From NCBI RefSeq assembly GCF_009730915.1, contig NC_052483.1:2666001-2730000 (forward strand): DNA of 64,000 bases. Reading direction: 5' to 3'. Below, piece by piece: positions 1-12,480 of this stretch. Source of the stretch: Dioscorea cayenensis subsp. rotundata. Its lineage: Eukaryota > Streptophyta > Magnoliopsida > Dioscoreales > Dioscoreaceae. Numbering within the stretch: the stretch's first letter is position 1; every line of letters begins with the position of its first letter. A program made the position numbers and the translations under genes. A model generated the notes under the pieces. That model made no database searches and had not been told where the DNA came from. It saw only the letters and a list, made by a program, of their open reading frames with translations.

Positions 1-440
1 TAAAAACACAGCATATCAAAGATTTCTTGATTTATTAATACTAAGTCATTTTAAACAGGGCATTGTCGCTTATTTATTAAAAAAAAAAAAAAACACGCTC
101 TAAATTACAATGGTACAAAATGTCTTTTGATAATAAAGCAAAATATTAAGAAATCATTATTATACATTGGGATAAAGAATGAAGACTATAACGGGAGGGA
201 GTAGAGACTTAAAGTCATATATTGGTTTTTATTATAAATAAAATTTTTTATATTTTCAAGTACCAAATTAGATTAGGCTTTCTAGTATCTATTTTTAGTT
301 CTCTTGTTTCTTAATTTTTTGAATTTTATTTAATACTTTTTCATTCCAAAATATCACTTAAAAAATCATATGCGTTTGGTGTTTTCTCATAAGAATTTTT
401 AATGAAATTTAATTGCTAGAAAAGTAATTGATGGAAAAAC
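1..440. other. A+T-rich non-coding sequence
   Basis: No gene, RNA or element boundary is recognised. The stretch ends with the left target-site copy (433-440) of the hAT-type element that follows. Confidence 0.6.
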
Positions 441-1303
441 CAAGGTTGTCAGACCCGGACCGGCCCGGCCGGTTCAACCGGAAAAACCGGGAACCGGCCA
501 TGTGACCGGCCCGGGTATACCCCATTGACCCGGGTATTAAAAAACCCGGTGTTAACCCGGTGACCCGGCCAGGTCAATCGGGTCACAATGTTTAATTTTT
601 TTTACATTATTTAATAATTTATTATTATTTTCTCATTAAAAATCACAAAATCGTGTATATTTATTAATATTAATTTATAATTTATAATCAATAAATAGAA
701 TTACAATATATATATATATATTACAAAAATTAACATTTAAAAATAAAATATATTAATGTGTTATGTAAATACTTTCTAAAAATTTAATTTATTAAGAAAA
801 TAAAACAATAAATGAGTGTAATTTTATTATAAAAATATAAAATTAAAATATTCTAATTAAATAAAAAATATAAGAAAATCTAAAACAAAATAAAAACTCA
901 ATTGAGATATAAGAATTAGTGAATTAAATTTCTTATTTATTTTAACAAAATCAACCAATAAACAAATAAATAAATAAATAAATAACATCGAGAGAAGTTC
1001 GATAATTATATATTAATATATTAAATTTGTAAATATTTAAAAATGTAAAAATAAATGACATAATTAGAAAACTCTACTGTATATAAGGTTATTTATCAAT
1101 TTAAATATTAAATTTGAGTAGGTTTTTATAATATAATTATGGGTTTAATATTATATTTGCTTATTATTAATTATTATAATATTTTTATATTTAATTATTG
1201 ACCCCGGTTCAATCCCGGTTCGACCCGGTCGAACCCATTGACCCCTGACCCCTGACCCCTAGGCTTAGCCGGGTCATTGTCCGGGCCAGGTCTGACAACC
1301 TTG
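441..1303. mobile_element. Non-autonomous hAT-type element (about 863 bp)
   Basis: The element starts caaggttgtcagacc and ends with the inverted match ggtctgacaaccttg. It is flanked by a perfect 8-bp direct repeat, ggaaaaac, at 433-440 and 1304-1311. An 8-bp duplication with short terminal inverted repeats is the hAT signature. Both ends are G+C-rich, with repeated cccggt/accggg motifs (441-590 and 1198-1290), while the core is almost pure A+T. There is no transposase frame, so it would have to be moved in trans. The assignment to hAT rests on the duplication length. Confidence 0.85.
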
Positions 1304-1311
1304 GGAAAAAC

Positions 1312-3399
1312 GATCACAAGAAAAGTAATTTTTTTTTTGTTTCTATGCATTAGAAAATCGGATTAACTTGGTGGGAAAGTAATATTTTAGTGTTTGGTGT
1401 AAAAAAACATTCTTAGAAATCTTTTGTTATAATGACAAAAATACCTTTACATTGTTCCATCTATCAACAACTTGTCAAATATTTTTAATATTAAGATGAT
1501 AATCAATTAATCTTTCATACACATTAATAATTTTAATATCGTTTATATAATAAACATGTTTTTATTTAGCATGGACATTTTCTCATCCTTCAAACTCGTA
1601 AGAGGGTTTCTGCTGTATCACAGTAACTTAGTACAATAAAACCAAATTTCTAAGTTACTCTCCTACAATATTAGCTACAGTAGCACGTTAATGTGCCGGG
1701 TTTAAACTACAATGATTGGGCTAAGAGAGAAAATACTACTTATTACATGATTTCTCTTTCCCAAATCGGGTGATCTCCCAACTTTGGTGTTCAACTTCTC
1801 AGGAACAACTGATCAATCAAGAGGAGCCCGAATTGAAGATCTTGTTTTTTTTTTTCTCTCAATCCAGCTAGTTTGTTCAAAAATCTGGTGGCTTTCTTCC
1901 CAATATCCATTAGATCTAGCCATTTCTAGTCATCAATTAATTTGTTTCGGCGCTGATTAGCTACAATTTTTTTCCTCTTTTCCCATCTAGGGTTTGCTTA
2001 CCTTTTTTCCCCACTTTACTATCAATTTTGTTAATATTTTCTTTTTTCTTTTTTAGGTTTTCTTTTCTTCCATTAATAATCTTTAAATTTGGCAATTATT
2101 TTCCATTTTATTTTGACATTTCACTTTTTTTTTAATTTTTAAAATTTACCTTTTGATTATTGTTTTGTAAGCTTTAATAAGTTCTGGTGTTTATGAGTAA
2201 TGTCATCTATAATGTTTGTTAGTTGTTATGTAAAGATGTTTATTGCAGTAATATAAAGATTTTGTTGTTGTGTGTTGTTGAGTGTGCATTATCTCTGTCA
2301 TATTAACTTATTTTTCCATCTCATCTCATGATTTTCATCTTGTGAAGTTATATATATATATACACACACATCAAGAAAATCTGTGTGAAAAAAATCAAAT
2401 GCATTTAATATCTTGATAAATTAATAATAATAATAAATCGTGAAATTTATAATTTTATAAAGTTTCATTTTATTTTTTGATTTCCATATTTTTAGGTTGA
2501 AGTTATCGAATTAATTAATCTATTAAAGTATAAATATAGTAATTACAAAAATTAAAAATATTTCATTAAATAAATTATTTTTTTCTATCCAATATTAAAA
2601 CAATGAAATTTAATGAAATTTTTTATCAATAAAATCTAATGTATTTTTTGTGATGAATAAAAAGTTAAAAACTAATCAACATCCTTGTGGGAGTAACCTC
2701 TGCATGTGTTTCCATATCTTCTAAATCCATCACAACAACAAGCACATGTTTATTAAATCCGTATTTAAGAATCCTCCTAAACAAATACAAGATTTTGAAA
2801 TCCAGCATTTCAAATACAGTTTTAACCAAACATTAGATTTGACTCTCATGTACTTTCAAATTTAGAGATTTACAAATACACTGCAATTATAAATCCACTG
2901 TATTTTTAACTACATCAAATCAAGCGTCTCCAAAAATTCAATTTGAGTTAAAGTTCCAACAATAAAATATATAAATAATTTTATTAATTAATATACTAAT
3001 AAATTTATCTCAGTTGGAATTATATCATATATGCAAATGATATATCATGTATGCGTGGATATTCTTCCCTCATTTATCCCACAATATTAAACCCTTAACT
3101 CACCATTAACTTCTTTATTAACAACTACCTCTCCAGTGTCACTTTTAAGGAAGATCTAATTAAAAACATTAATTATCATTTTAAATTTTAAAACAAAAGA
3201 TTCATCTGCCACATTTATTTAATAATTTAATATTAATAACAAAATTAAGAAAAACAAAACATTCAAAAGCAAAGAGATGAAAGAAAAAGCAAAGAAACAA
3301 ACACAAAACCACAGTTCATTAGTCCTACTGAACTTTTATTTTCCACTTTAAACTCAAACCATTTTTAAATTATCACAAATGGTGCACCACAAAACCACC
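1312..3399. other. Non-coding sequence, A+T-rich
   Basis: No convincing coding exon is seen. A pyrimidine-rich stretch at about 1780-2010, including tctagggtttgc, looks like a plant 5' leader or the edge of an old element, but no open frame follows. A short (TA)n/(CA)n tract lies at about 2350-2370. The last 100 bases before 3400 are the expected 3' flank of the minus-strand glycosyltransferase gene. Confidence 0.5.
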
Positions 3400-4868
3400 C
3401 TATCCAGTGACCGGAAATCCAAATGGCAGTGGTCGGACGGTGGCGGCGGTGGCAGACTCATTCCCAACAACCTTCTCATGCTTAAACCCATAGTTTTTGA
3501 GGACTTGATCATCAGCAAAGTGAAGGGCTCTGAGCATCCCTTCCCAACAATTCTCCCCAGAATACATCTTGTTATGATCTCCACTACATGGCTGACACCC
3601 TGTGAAATGAGTTATAAAAGGCCTTCTCCAACCCTCCCTCCCAAACCTCATCTTCATCTCTCTCAGATACCTTTCCCTCACAGCAGCATTGGCATCCACC
3701 GCCACCTTCTCTGCCTTCCTCTTCCTTAGCTCCGGTGACCTCATCTCAATCTCCAAATACTTGTCCTCAATCTTGTTAAACTTGCCAACAATCTCCAGCC
3801 AGTAACCCTCAAAGTAAAACTCATTCTCCAAGTAAATCTTATCACCCCACTTGCGTTTCTCATGCAAGAGAAGGTAAACAAGGGCAGATTGATCATCGGA
3901 GTCACTGAAGAGCTTGTCAGAGAACTCAGCTTTGAGGGTTTTGCCCCAGGATTCATAGTTTGGAGTTTGAGGACCCATGGAAGCCCAGGCGTCCATGAAG
4001 TCAAGAGACCACTGGCAGTTGCGGATGAGGAAAACGCCGGCGTTGAGGCTGACCCAACTGCGTTTCTCGTAGACGAGATGAGGCCAGCCGTGGACAATAA
4101 GGTTAAGTTGTGGTTTTGGTACTTGTGGAGAGGGAGGGAGAAGTCCATGTCGGTGATGGCGGCATCGGAGTCGACCCACCAGAACCACTCGGCTTCCGGA
4201 TGGGCAATCATGGCGGCGCGAATGAGGGGAATCTTGGCCCAATAAGTGACCATGAGAGGGTGGAGGAGGACGGTGTTGTAGAAGAGATCGATGTTGTGGA
4301 GACGACAGTAGTCGGCTTTATTTTTGTAGAATTTGAGGAGGAGGTGGTCTCCGACGGGGTTCCGACAAGGGGAGGATTGGGAGCCGGTGAGCATGAAGAG
4401 GGGTTTGGAGAGGGTGGGGTTGGAGAGGAGCCATTCTTTCCTTTGAGTGTCCCAGTTTGTGATTTTGGAGGTGATTGTGTAGGAGATTGATGGGTTGTCA
4501 TAAAAGGAAGGTCCAATGATTGTCTGAGTGCTTGTAGAGTTGTTCTTGGTTTTGGTGGTGGTGGTGGTGGTGGTATGAGGGATGGTGGTGGTGGAAATAG
4601 GGAAGGCGTTAGGGTTGGGGTTGGGGATGAGGAAGCAGTAGATGGTCCAGAATAGGATGAATGCAAAGATGATACTGATTGTGAAAAGGAAGGGGTCATA
4701 CCAGTTTAAGCGTCCTTTCTTAGAGGAGAAGGAAGAGGAGGAGGAGGCCATGGATGTTTGGAATGGACAATATGATGATGAAGAAGGAGTTGCAGGGATG
4801 ATCATGTTGTTTGTGAAGAGAGGAGAGGGTTTTGTGTGCTTTGGGGGAGAGCTTGGGGGAAGTGACAC
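3400..4868 (-). pseudogene. Family GT34 glycosyltransferase (galactomannan galactosyltransferase / xyloglucan xylosyltransferase-like), one frameshift
   Basis: This encodes a type II Golgi membrane glycosyltransferase that would transfer a sugar onto a cell-wall hemicellulose. The N-terminus is Ser/Pro-rich, followed by one membrane anchor (FLFTISIIFAFILFWTIYCF) and a Thr-rich stem. The catalytic domain has the DxD-type motif WWVDSDAA, then HGWPHLVYEKRSW, LNAGVFLIRNCQWS, DDQSALVYLL and the C-terminal HFTGCQPCSG typical of GT34. There are no introns. The reading frame changes at about 4101-4110: upstream sequence (4868 to about 4108) reads in one frame and the rest (to stop 3400) in another. 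Compared with the usual family spacing, five extra bases (a cttaa near-repeat) would explain it. The start at 4868 gives about 490 residues. The Met at 4751, just before the anchor, gives about 450, closer to the family length. Either this is a recent pseudogene or the assembly has an indel. The exact substrate cannot be told. Confidence 0.85.
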
Positions 4869-5339
4869 TTGGGGAGAGCTTTGGACTTTACAGATAGATG
4901 ATGTGTCATGGTGTGGTTTTGGGCATGCATGGGGGTGAGTTTAAGGGATTGGTCACCACTAAATTTTATTATTTCCTGAAAAATAAAATTGATGAATTTA
5001 GTGGATGAGTTTTTAGGTTAATGGAATTGATTGTGTGTTTAGTGTTTTGAAAATCAAATTGATTAATTTTTGTATGAATGAGTTTTAGAGTGTTTATTCG
5101 GTTAATTGCATCTACCCATGTAAAAAGAGCAAGTGGAGTTATATCAAATTCAAAATTATAATTTTAGAAAGAAATAGTTACCGGAGTTTATCTAATTGAA
5201 AAACATAACTAAGTTTTATTATTTATAAATATTAAAATAAATATTTATATGTATGAGATCAAGAGTGTTTTCACCCGATTGAATTTATAGAATTTAATTA
5301 TTATATATATATATATATCAAAATTGTTTTGTTTCTATG

Positions 5340-5615
5340 CCGGTGAATTCAGGGGAACGCTTACAGACTAAATTTTATTATTTTCAAATATGAAAGTGAC
5401 AGGTGTTATATGAGCCCCTTTTGAATAGTACTTATGAGTCCATCAAACCGACTAAATTTATTATTTTAAAAATGTAGAACTGGCACGTGTTATGCCAGTC
5501 GGCATTGAATAATAGTTATTGCTTTATCAAACAGACTAAAATTGTTTTTTCTTGGAATACAAAAGTTACAGGTGCCGTTCAATGAAGTCTTGGGGAATCA
5601 AACTGATTAATTTTT
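5340..5615. repeat. Diverged tandem repeat, units of about 85 bp
   Basis: Three successive units share the order actaaattttattatttt, then aatatgaaagt, acaggtgttatat, and a segment ending near atcaaac. Related single units occur at about 4950-5060, 6020-6085 and 6225-6310. The units are too divergent to align exactly by eye. No coding potential is seen. Confidence 0.5.
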
Positions 5616-6174
5616 TTTATTTAATTAGAAATATTAAACCATTCGAGTTTATTTTTATGAGATTAGGAGAATATTCAATCAAAATAAATCCGGTGAAGTT
5701 AATTATCTTAATAACATTAAAAACAATCTGCTTTGTGCTCATCAGTTTAGGAAAGTGATAATTAATTTTATTTATTTATTTTTATAACTGACTTTTTTTT
5801 TTAATGGTTAATATATATATTGACATATAAACAACAAATGCCCCTCATTTAAAGAAAGTCAGGGATATGCACAAACATAGAGTTAATACCTCAATACACC
5901 TGTGTCATTACCTTGAACGGGTTTTGAGGTTCAATCTTGAGTCCTCCCTAAAACAAATACCCTAGTCAAAGAATCTGGTGCTAATAGGCCAAGAAACTAT
6001 TGATTATGTTAATATATTCATCATATGTACTAAAATTTATTATTTTAAAATATAAGAGTTATAAGTTTTTATGGCAATTTTATATAAGTAATTTTTTCTT
6101 TTACTAAATGAGTGGGTAAAATATTAGCTCTCTCTTACAATATTAGTTAAGATGAATGATTTGTCCACTTTATC

Positions 6175-6208
<34 letters not shown>

Positions 6209-7614
6209 TCGGAATTCTAGTTGAATCAATTATACTCAATAAATTTTATTATTTTTAAGATATAAAGCTATAGATGTCACATGGGTGAGTTTGGGTGGAA
6301 TCAAATTGAGCCCAAGTTTTTCATTAAAAGATAATGATACATTATTCTCTCTTAATTTGTGCATATTTTATATAAAAAAAAAACATAAGAGAGAGATATC
6401 TTTAAATTATATACAGGCATAAACAACAAATTATTTTAATTTCAATAAATTTAGACTTAATTTTTTTTAGATAAATATGGATAACCTAGGATTCAAACCC
6501 TTGATCTTTGGGGTGGGAAGAAAAATAAAGCAACCAACTATCATATGAAGGGGCGGTTTAAACTTAATTTTCCTTTACTTTGTTGGTGTAAATCATTTCC
6601 ATATAAGTTAATAAAAAAATTATAAATTTCTTGCTAATCAAATATCATGAAAGTAGCTTTTGGTACTTTCCCATAAAAATATTACAAAGAGGGTGGATGA
6701 TTCTTTAGAGTTAAAATTATGGAAAAGTAAGATTACAATGTTATGTAAACAAAAATGTTAATTAAAATCTATGGAGAGCTACATTCTAGTGTTTATTAAA
6801 TAAACACTTTATTGGAAATATTTTATTAATTTTTTAATACACCAGTTAACTAGTTAATTAGTTAATATATGAAAAATTAATATTTAACTATGCTATATGA
6901 AGTGATATTTAACTCTCCCTCAATCCCAAAAATGAAACATCTATTGAATCATAGTTGAAACATCTATTGAATCATAGTTGGTATTTCTCATTAACTTTTG
7001 ATTTTGTAGATTTCATATTGTGTTGCATTAATTTAAATCTTTATCGAGTAGTTAGTCAATGTGTGATGTGGATTAGATTGCATGACCTTTTAATAACTGA
7101 AATTACTCACTTAGAATTCTAAACAATCAAGTAAATTTAGTATTTGAAATTTTCAAGAGACGTTTGATTACAAGATTTTAAATATACAATACAAATAATT
7201 CTTTTTAATAATGAGGTTAAAAAATCAACAGAGAAGTTTACATCTTGTGGTCAATTAAGATTGGAATGATGATATCCTGATATGAGAGTACCAATAGCGA
7301 GTCTCTGTAATTGGCCACCAACAAATTTTCCTAAAATAAAAAAGAAAAAAAAGAGATAAATAGAAGGAAAAAAGCACTGGCATTTTAAATAATATCTATT
7401 TTAACAACTTTTTTTTTTTCATGTGGAATGAGAGGAAAAGTAGATTTCTGCCCCTAACTTATGGAAAGTGATTCCATCATGCTAAAGAAAATAATAATAT
7501 GGAAGCCAATTTTCTTTACCAGGAAAACATCTGAGACTGGATAATGATTCCATCTAATTAAATTTCATGGAAAGGTCTCCCTCCCCATCATACTTATAAC
7601 CTATCTGTCATTTC

Positions 7615-7664
7615 CGGACGTTCGTAGAACGTCCGCAGATGAGCACAGTGTTTATTACTGTGCT
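7615..7664. other. Pair of adjacent perfect hairpins
   Basis: The first hairpin (7615-7635) has a 9-bp stem, cggacgttc / gaacgtccg, with a 3-base loop. The second (7642-7664) has an 8-bp stem, agcacagt / actgtgct, with a 7-base loop. They lie 38 bp outside the CACTA element. This may be the end of an older element; there is no sign of function. Confidence 0.5.
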
Positions 7665-8253
7665 ACAGTGAGGTATAATCAATGGTTAACTGGGTTGATT
7701 ACACTACAAGAAAAATCCCAAATCGGCACGGTGATATCGGCACGGAAATGAGTTTAAAAACCGTGCCAAATTAATTTTAGCACCGTATTTGGCACCAAAA
7801 ATTAACTATGCCTATAGAATGGTCACAAATAAATTTTAGCACTCGTTTTTATACCGCACAAATTTTGCAGTACTGTTTTTGGCACCTTTTTTTTTACTAT
7901 TGTGCCAAATATTACCATTGATATTTGGCACGGACTTTGGTTCCATATTTGGCATAGCTTTTAGCACGGTTTTATAGTGCTCAAAGATTCGATACTGTTT
8001 TTTAAGACGATTTTATATATTATATTTTTTTCACAATAATTGGCACAGCTTTTTGGGATTGTCACTGCTTTTTAAGACGCTTTTTATTTATTTTTATAAA
8101 AAAATAATTTTTATTTAAATTTTCTTGAATTACACCCATCAGAGAACACAACTGATGGTAAAATCTTCAAGCTGTTTGAACATGCAAGCAATACTCATGA
8201 TGGGTTGTCAGCGTGAATTATACCAATATATTTTTTGGACGCACAAATGGTCA

Positions 8254-9665
8254 CTAGTAGACTCCTTGGAATGATAATCTGTCTCTGAGACTATCAAAGA
8301 TTGATGTTGCACCAGCATTCTGTCCTAGAGTTAGCTTCAAACGACCAAAAAATTCACTGTCTTTAGCCTGGGATGCAGCATCAGCAGCTTCCTTTGCCAT
8401 GCCAATTCGTGCATATGCCTGCTCATATTGCAGACCAAGATATCATATGTCAGAATTTTGAGAATTCAAAACCTGTTTGCCTAAAATAATAATAATCTAG
8501 TGGACTCTATTCCGTGATAACTATCACATAACCAAGCCGAGGCTCATTTTTAGGATCATTTCTCGTTTTAGCTTGATGAATTCGGTAGGCCAAATAAATT
8601 GACCTTCATGATGTGAATTTGAATTGAAGAAGGGTGGGTTTGGTTTGAAGTACCTCTGATCTTTCCCTAGGTTCTGTAAGCTTTGGAATGTACTTCAGAG
8701 CCTCAGCTTTCGCATCAGCACCAATGCATGCTTCAACAAAGGGTTTATAACCTGTATAAAACGGAAACAATTGGCAAATAAGCAAATGTTGATTCTATTA
8801 TATTTGTGATTGGTAGCCAAAGTGAATTTCAAGGGAGGTTGAAGATGGGTGCAAACAAATACCCTTCAAGAGCTTAAAGTACATATTTGGTCTCTGTCTT
8901 TCTCAAAGTTTTTAGTTTTATTTTGCAAAGAATCATTTGGTGACATTAAAAACATGCTTGCCAATAAATATTACATAATTAAGCAACTTACCACCAGGTG
9001 GTCTCTTCTCTTTGGAAAATTTTTCCAGCGCAGCCCAGTCTCCTCGGGTAGAGAGTGCCAATGCTTTAAGCCAGTACCACCTCTTCTCTGGCACCTGCAG
9101 CAGCAAATATTGGCTATGACATGGGAAAATGGAAAGGAAAACAGAGACATGTTATCAATGTGATGAGTCTTAAAACATTGCTACCTACCTTAAATTCAGT
9201 TCTGACTTTCATTGCAGCTCGATGATTTCCCGTGCTAATACAAGTGCGAATTGTATCACTGATGCTCGAATCAATGAATATTGCTTGTTTTGTTGAAACC
9301 TCTAACTCATGTTGGATTCTGTAAGAATGCCAAATTAAATGAGAGTTTGCTTTTCTAGTAGAACATAGGAAAACAACATGAAGATGCCCTTATACGGGCA
9401 TTAGATCATCAAAGAATGTTATTTCACACTTCTAACGGTAATTTATCATTCATGGAGAGGTTCCAGGCTTCAAGTTTCTTCCTATATAGCATACAGGAGA
9501 GCCAAGAAAGACAACAAGGCCATAAATTTCATTTCACTCCATGAAATCCGTTATACATGTACAGTGTCAGCTTTTGTTTCACTTTACCTCAACAACTTTG
9601 CATGCTCTTCAGCAGCCTTTGATTCAAATATGTGTTCTTTGGTTTCAGCAAAGAGATGAACTCAT
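8254..9665 (-). pseudogene. Captured 3' part of a VPS16-like gene (five exons)
   Basis: VPS16 is a core subunit of the HOPS/CORVET tethering complexes at the vacuole and endosome. Five minus-strand exons read in the protein's order: about 9665-9588 (LFAETKEHIFESKAAEEHAK), 9318-9189 (QHELEVSTKQAIF, then ISDTIRTC), 9094-8992 (VPEKRWYWLKALAL, then LEKFSKEKRPP), 8751-8654 (GYKPFVEACIGADAKAEALK) and 8418-8254 (AYARIGMAKEAADAAS, ending LSFQGVY and stop TAG at 8254-8256). Every internal junction has GT-AG and the phases match, so about 190 residues can be read without a break. The full protein is about 840 residues, so only the C-terminal quarter is present. The upstream edge of the first exon is uncertain, because an in-frame TGA lies next to the apparent splice acceptor. 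It sits inside the CACTA element and is a captured copy. Whether it is expressed is unknown. Confidence 0.85.
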
Positions 9666-9699
9666 CTGCATTCAACCCCAAAACAGATCATTTCTTGGT

Positions 9700-10985
9700 C
9701 AAAATCTAGATCACCAAAAGTGCACAGAACCATCAGAGGACAATAATAGAGCAAGTATTTACCTCACCACAACCAGAAGTCACCAAAGATGAAATGGTGG
9801 GCACCTAATAGAACCAATAAAATTTGTCAAAATGATACTCAAGAAAACTAGCAGCCTTGTACAGAAAGACATTTGTTCCCTCATCTTATTCCTTCCTGGG
9901 CATGCCCCAGGAAACACCAAAAATGATTTTAATCAAACAGAGAACTTTGAAAACAAAGCCAATCATCAAAACAATCTAACTATATGGTGAACACAGAAAA
10001 TGGATTGCAAACTGAAATGCAGCAACAGTTCTTCAAAATTAATACAAGGATTATAAAGGAGAAAAGTTGAGGTACCTAAAAAAAAATTATCAGTAACCAT
10101 ATCAAATATCACTTTCTTCAAGTTCCATTAACTGTAGCCCAAGCAGTGCAATGGACGAAAAAATTGGCTAAGGGAGAAAAAATCATCTAAGCAATGCTCC
10201 AAATCATGAAGGATTGATCGAAATCCATCATTGAAAACAAAGTTTCTATCTCTAAGTGAAATGTATGGGATAAAAAAAGAAAAATAATAATAAGAACAAG
10301 ACACCAATTTGAACGTCTTATATAAACAAGACAAGAATTTGGACAGCCAAAGACCCACAATAGACACCTTATTAATTCCTAGTAGACTTATATTTAACAG
10401 AGATAAGACATTTGCAAGCATGCTGTGCAGTCACCCACTGCCTCCATTTAGCACGGTTAATTTGGGTTTGAAAGCAATCATTATTTTTAAATAATGATTT
10501 TAAAAATTGTTTAAAATCAATTATCTTTGGTCACTCTCCTATTCATATGGAAGCACTCTTTCCTGATAATTTTACAAACCTATTCAATGTGGTTTATGAG
10601 AACAACATGCCATTATAAATAAGTAAACAAGTCTATCTTGACAAGTAGTGCATAATAATTAAACATTGTTATGTGTCTCAATAGCCAATAAATTGTGCTA
10701 TTCTTTTTCAAACTAGTAAATAGCTTAGAAAATAAACAAGATTGACTTTAAGATCTAACAGTCAAGTAAACAAACACCATATCATTGGTTAAATTAATTT
10801 CCATATTACTAGGCATGACAGTGAATTCCATTAAGCATTAAAAGATTAAAAAAAAACATGTTCAATGGGTTAATTATAGTAATATGATCTGATCATGCAG
10901 ATTCAAACTAATACAACCAATTAAAAAAATCATAAACTCATAAAAATCACTAAGGAGATCAAATACCATGAAATTACATCATTTG
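9700..10985. other. CACTA interior with no recognised content
   Basis: This lies between the VPS16-like exons and the leader-like segment. I recognise no exon or domain here. If the two captured pieces are transcribed together on the minus strand, this would be intron sequence. Confidence 0.4.
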
Positions 10986-10989
10986 TCAG

Positions 10990-11430
10990 GGATTACCTTG
11001 TAGAGAATGTGCAATTTCTCCCACTTCTCTTGAACCAATTTATATTGTAGAATTCTGTGAACAAATTAACAAATAATGATATGAGCAATCAGAAAAACCA
11101 ATAGAAACAAAACTTGGAGGGGGAATACCTTAGTGACTGAGAGGCCGATCAACCAGAAAAGGACACTCGGAGATACAAGCAAAGATTAAATCCTTCGGTG
11201 CTGCTCGGATGCTTTCTCTCTCGCTCGCCAAATGGAGAGAGATTCGAGGCTTCGAAGAAGAGAGAAGCGAATAGCGAGATCCAAAAAAAAAAACAGAAAG
11301 GAGGCAATGCCTTCTCTCTCGAAGAAGAGGAAGCTTTAATGAGGGTTGGGGATTAGGGTTGGTGAGCAAGATAGTTGGGGCCGGGGTCGGGAGCTTGAGG
11401 AGCAGCATCCATGGAGAAGAAGAAGAGAGA
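10990..11430 (-). other. Leader-like captured segment: CT-rich first exon(s) and one short possible exon
   Basis: Read on the minus strand, 11430-11130 begins with a purine- and pyrimidine-rich leader containing taaccctaatctctc. An ATG at about 11410 opens only about 18 codons (MDAAPQAPDPGPNYLA...) before a stop. The segment ends in a possible donor, actaag|gtattc, at about 11130. A second possible exon (about 11056-10996) has flanking AG and GT and an open frame reading ILQYKLVQEKWEKLHILYK. I do not recognise either piece. Together they look like the 5' end of a transcribed plant gene that is not VPS16. Confidence 0.4.
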
Positions 11431-11824
11431 TTAGGGTTAAGGATTTACAGGAGAGAGAAGGAGAAGAAAAGAAACTGAAAAAGAAAAAGCAACGTTTTCT
11501 TTTCACTTTTCACCAACGTTTTATATTATATTAAAAACAGGAATATATAGAGTGAGTGTTTGAAAGTAAGTCAACACCAAACATTGTCATTCCCAAAATA
11601 TGATTATATATATATATATATACTTTTTGATGTAAATAGGGAACATAACCAATTCAAATGTTTTTAATGCAAGTAAATAGGGTTCGCAATAGTTCACTGG
11701 ACACTAGGTACTAGGTCCTCTTGTTGATAATTTCCCATCCATCTCTTGAGTTTTGACTCTTTCTATATCATGCAAAATATGCATGTATTTTTTTCCCACA
11801 AAATTGAAAATTATATTAATATAT

Positions 11825-12480
11825 TTATGTTTTTGGCACCGTATTTGGAACGGTTTTAATATATTAATATATTTATAATTTTGGCACTGTATTTGTCATA
11901 GTTTTAATAATTTACTATATTTATATTTTTGGCACCGAATTTGACACGGTAATATTATATTAATATATTTATGTTTTTGGCACCGTTTTTGGAACGGTTT
12001 TACTATATTAATATATTTATAATTTTGGCACCGAATTTGGGACGGTTTTAATATATTAATATATTTATAATTTTTAGACTCTGTATTTTGTCATGGTTTT
12101 TAATAATTTACTATATTTATATTTTTAGCACCAGTATTTGATACTGTGTTAATATATTATTATATTTATATTTTTAGATCATGATTTAGCACGATTTTGA
12201 ATATATTATTATATTTTATATTATTTAGCACGATGATTTTAGCACCATCTTAGTATATTATTATATATTATATTATTAGCACGATGATTTGGCATGGAAG
12301 TAATATATTATTATATTTGGGGTTTTAGCACAGTATTTAGACGAGTAATAATATAATTATGTTTTTTAAAAAAATATGTTTGGCACTGCATTTGATACTG
12401 TTATGAAAAATTATTAAATTTATATATTTGGCACGGTATCAGGCACGAAATTAAAAATTATTTTTAAAAAAATTCACATA
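11825..12480. repeat. Right subterminal repeats of the CACTA element
   Basis: About ten diverged units of roughly 55 bp alternate a G+C-bearing core (ggcaccgtatttggaacggt and variants) with aatatattaatatatttata spacers. The left subterminal zone (about 7725-8090) has the same cores. In CACTA elements such repeats are transposase binding sites; that role is inferred here. Confidence 0.7.

Larger units (their letters stand above)
4869..7698. other. Non-coding sequence with diverged repeats
   Basis: No gene is recognised. The promoter of the glycosyltransferase must lie at the left end, but I see no clear TATA box. Copies of a loose repeat (see 5340-5615) recur here. A (TA)n tract lies at about 6177-6200, and a 23-bp unit is duplicated in tandem at about 6934-6979. 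A short segment near 6490 resembles a decayed tRNA B box. Confidence 0.5.

Noticed and set aside
4110-4490. Plus-strand open frames opposite the glycosyltransferase
   Set aside because: They are antisense shadows of a G+C-rich coding region; the minus strand has the conserved GT34 motifs.
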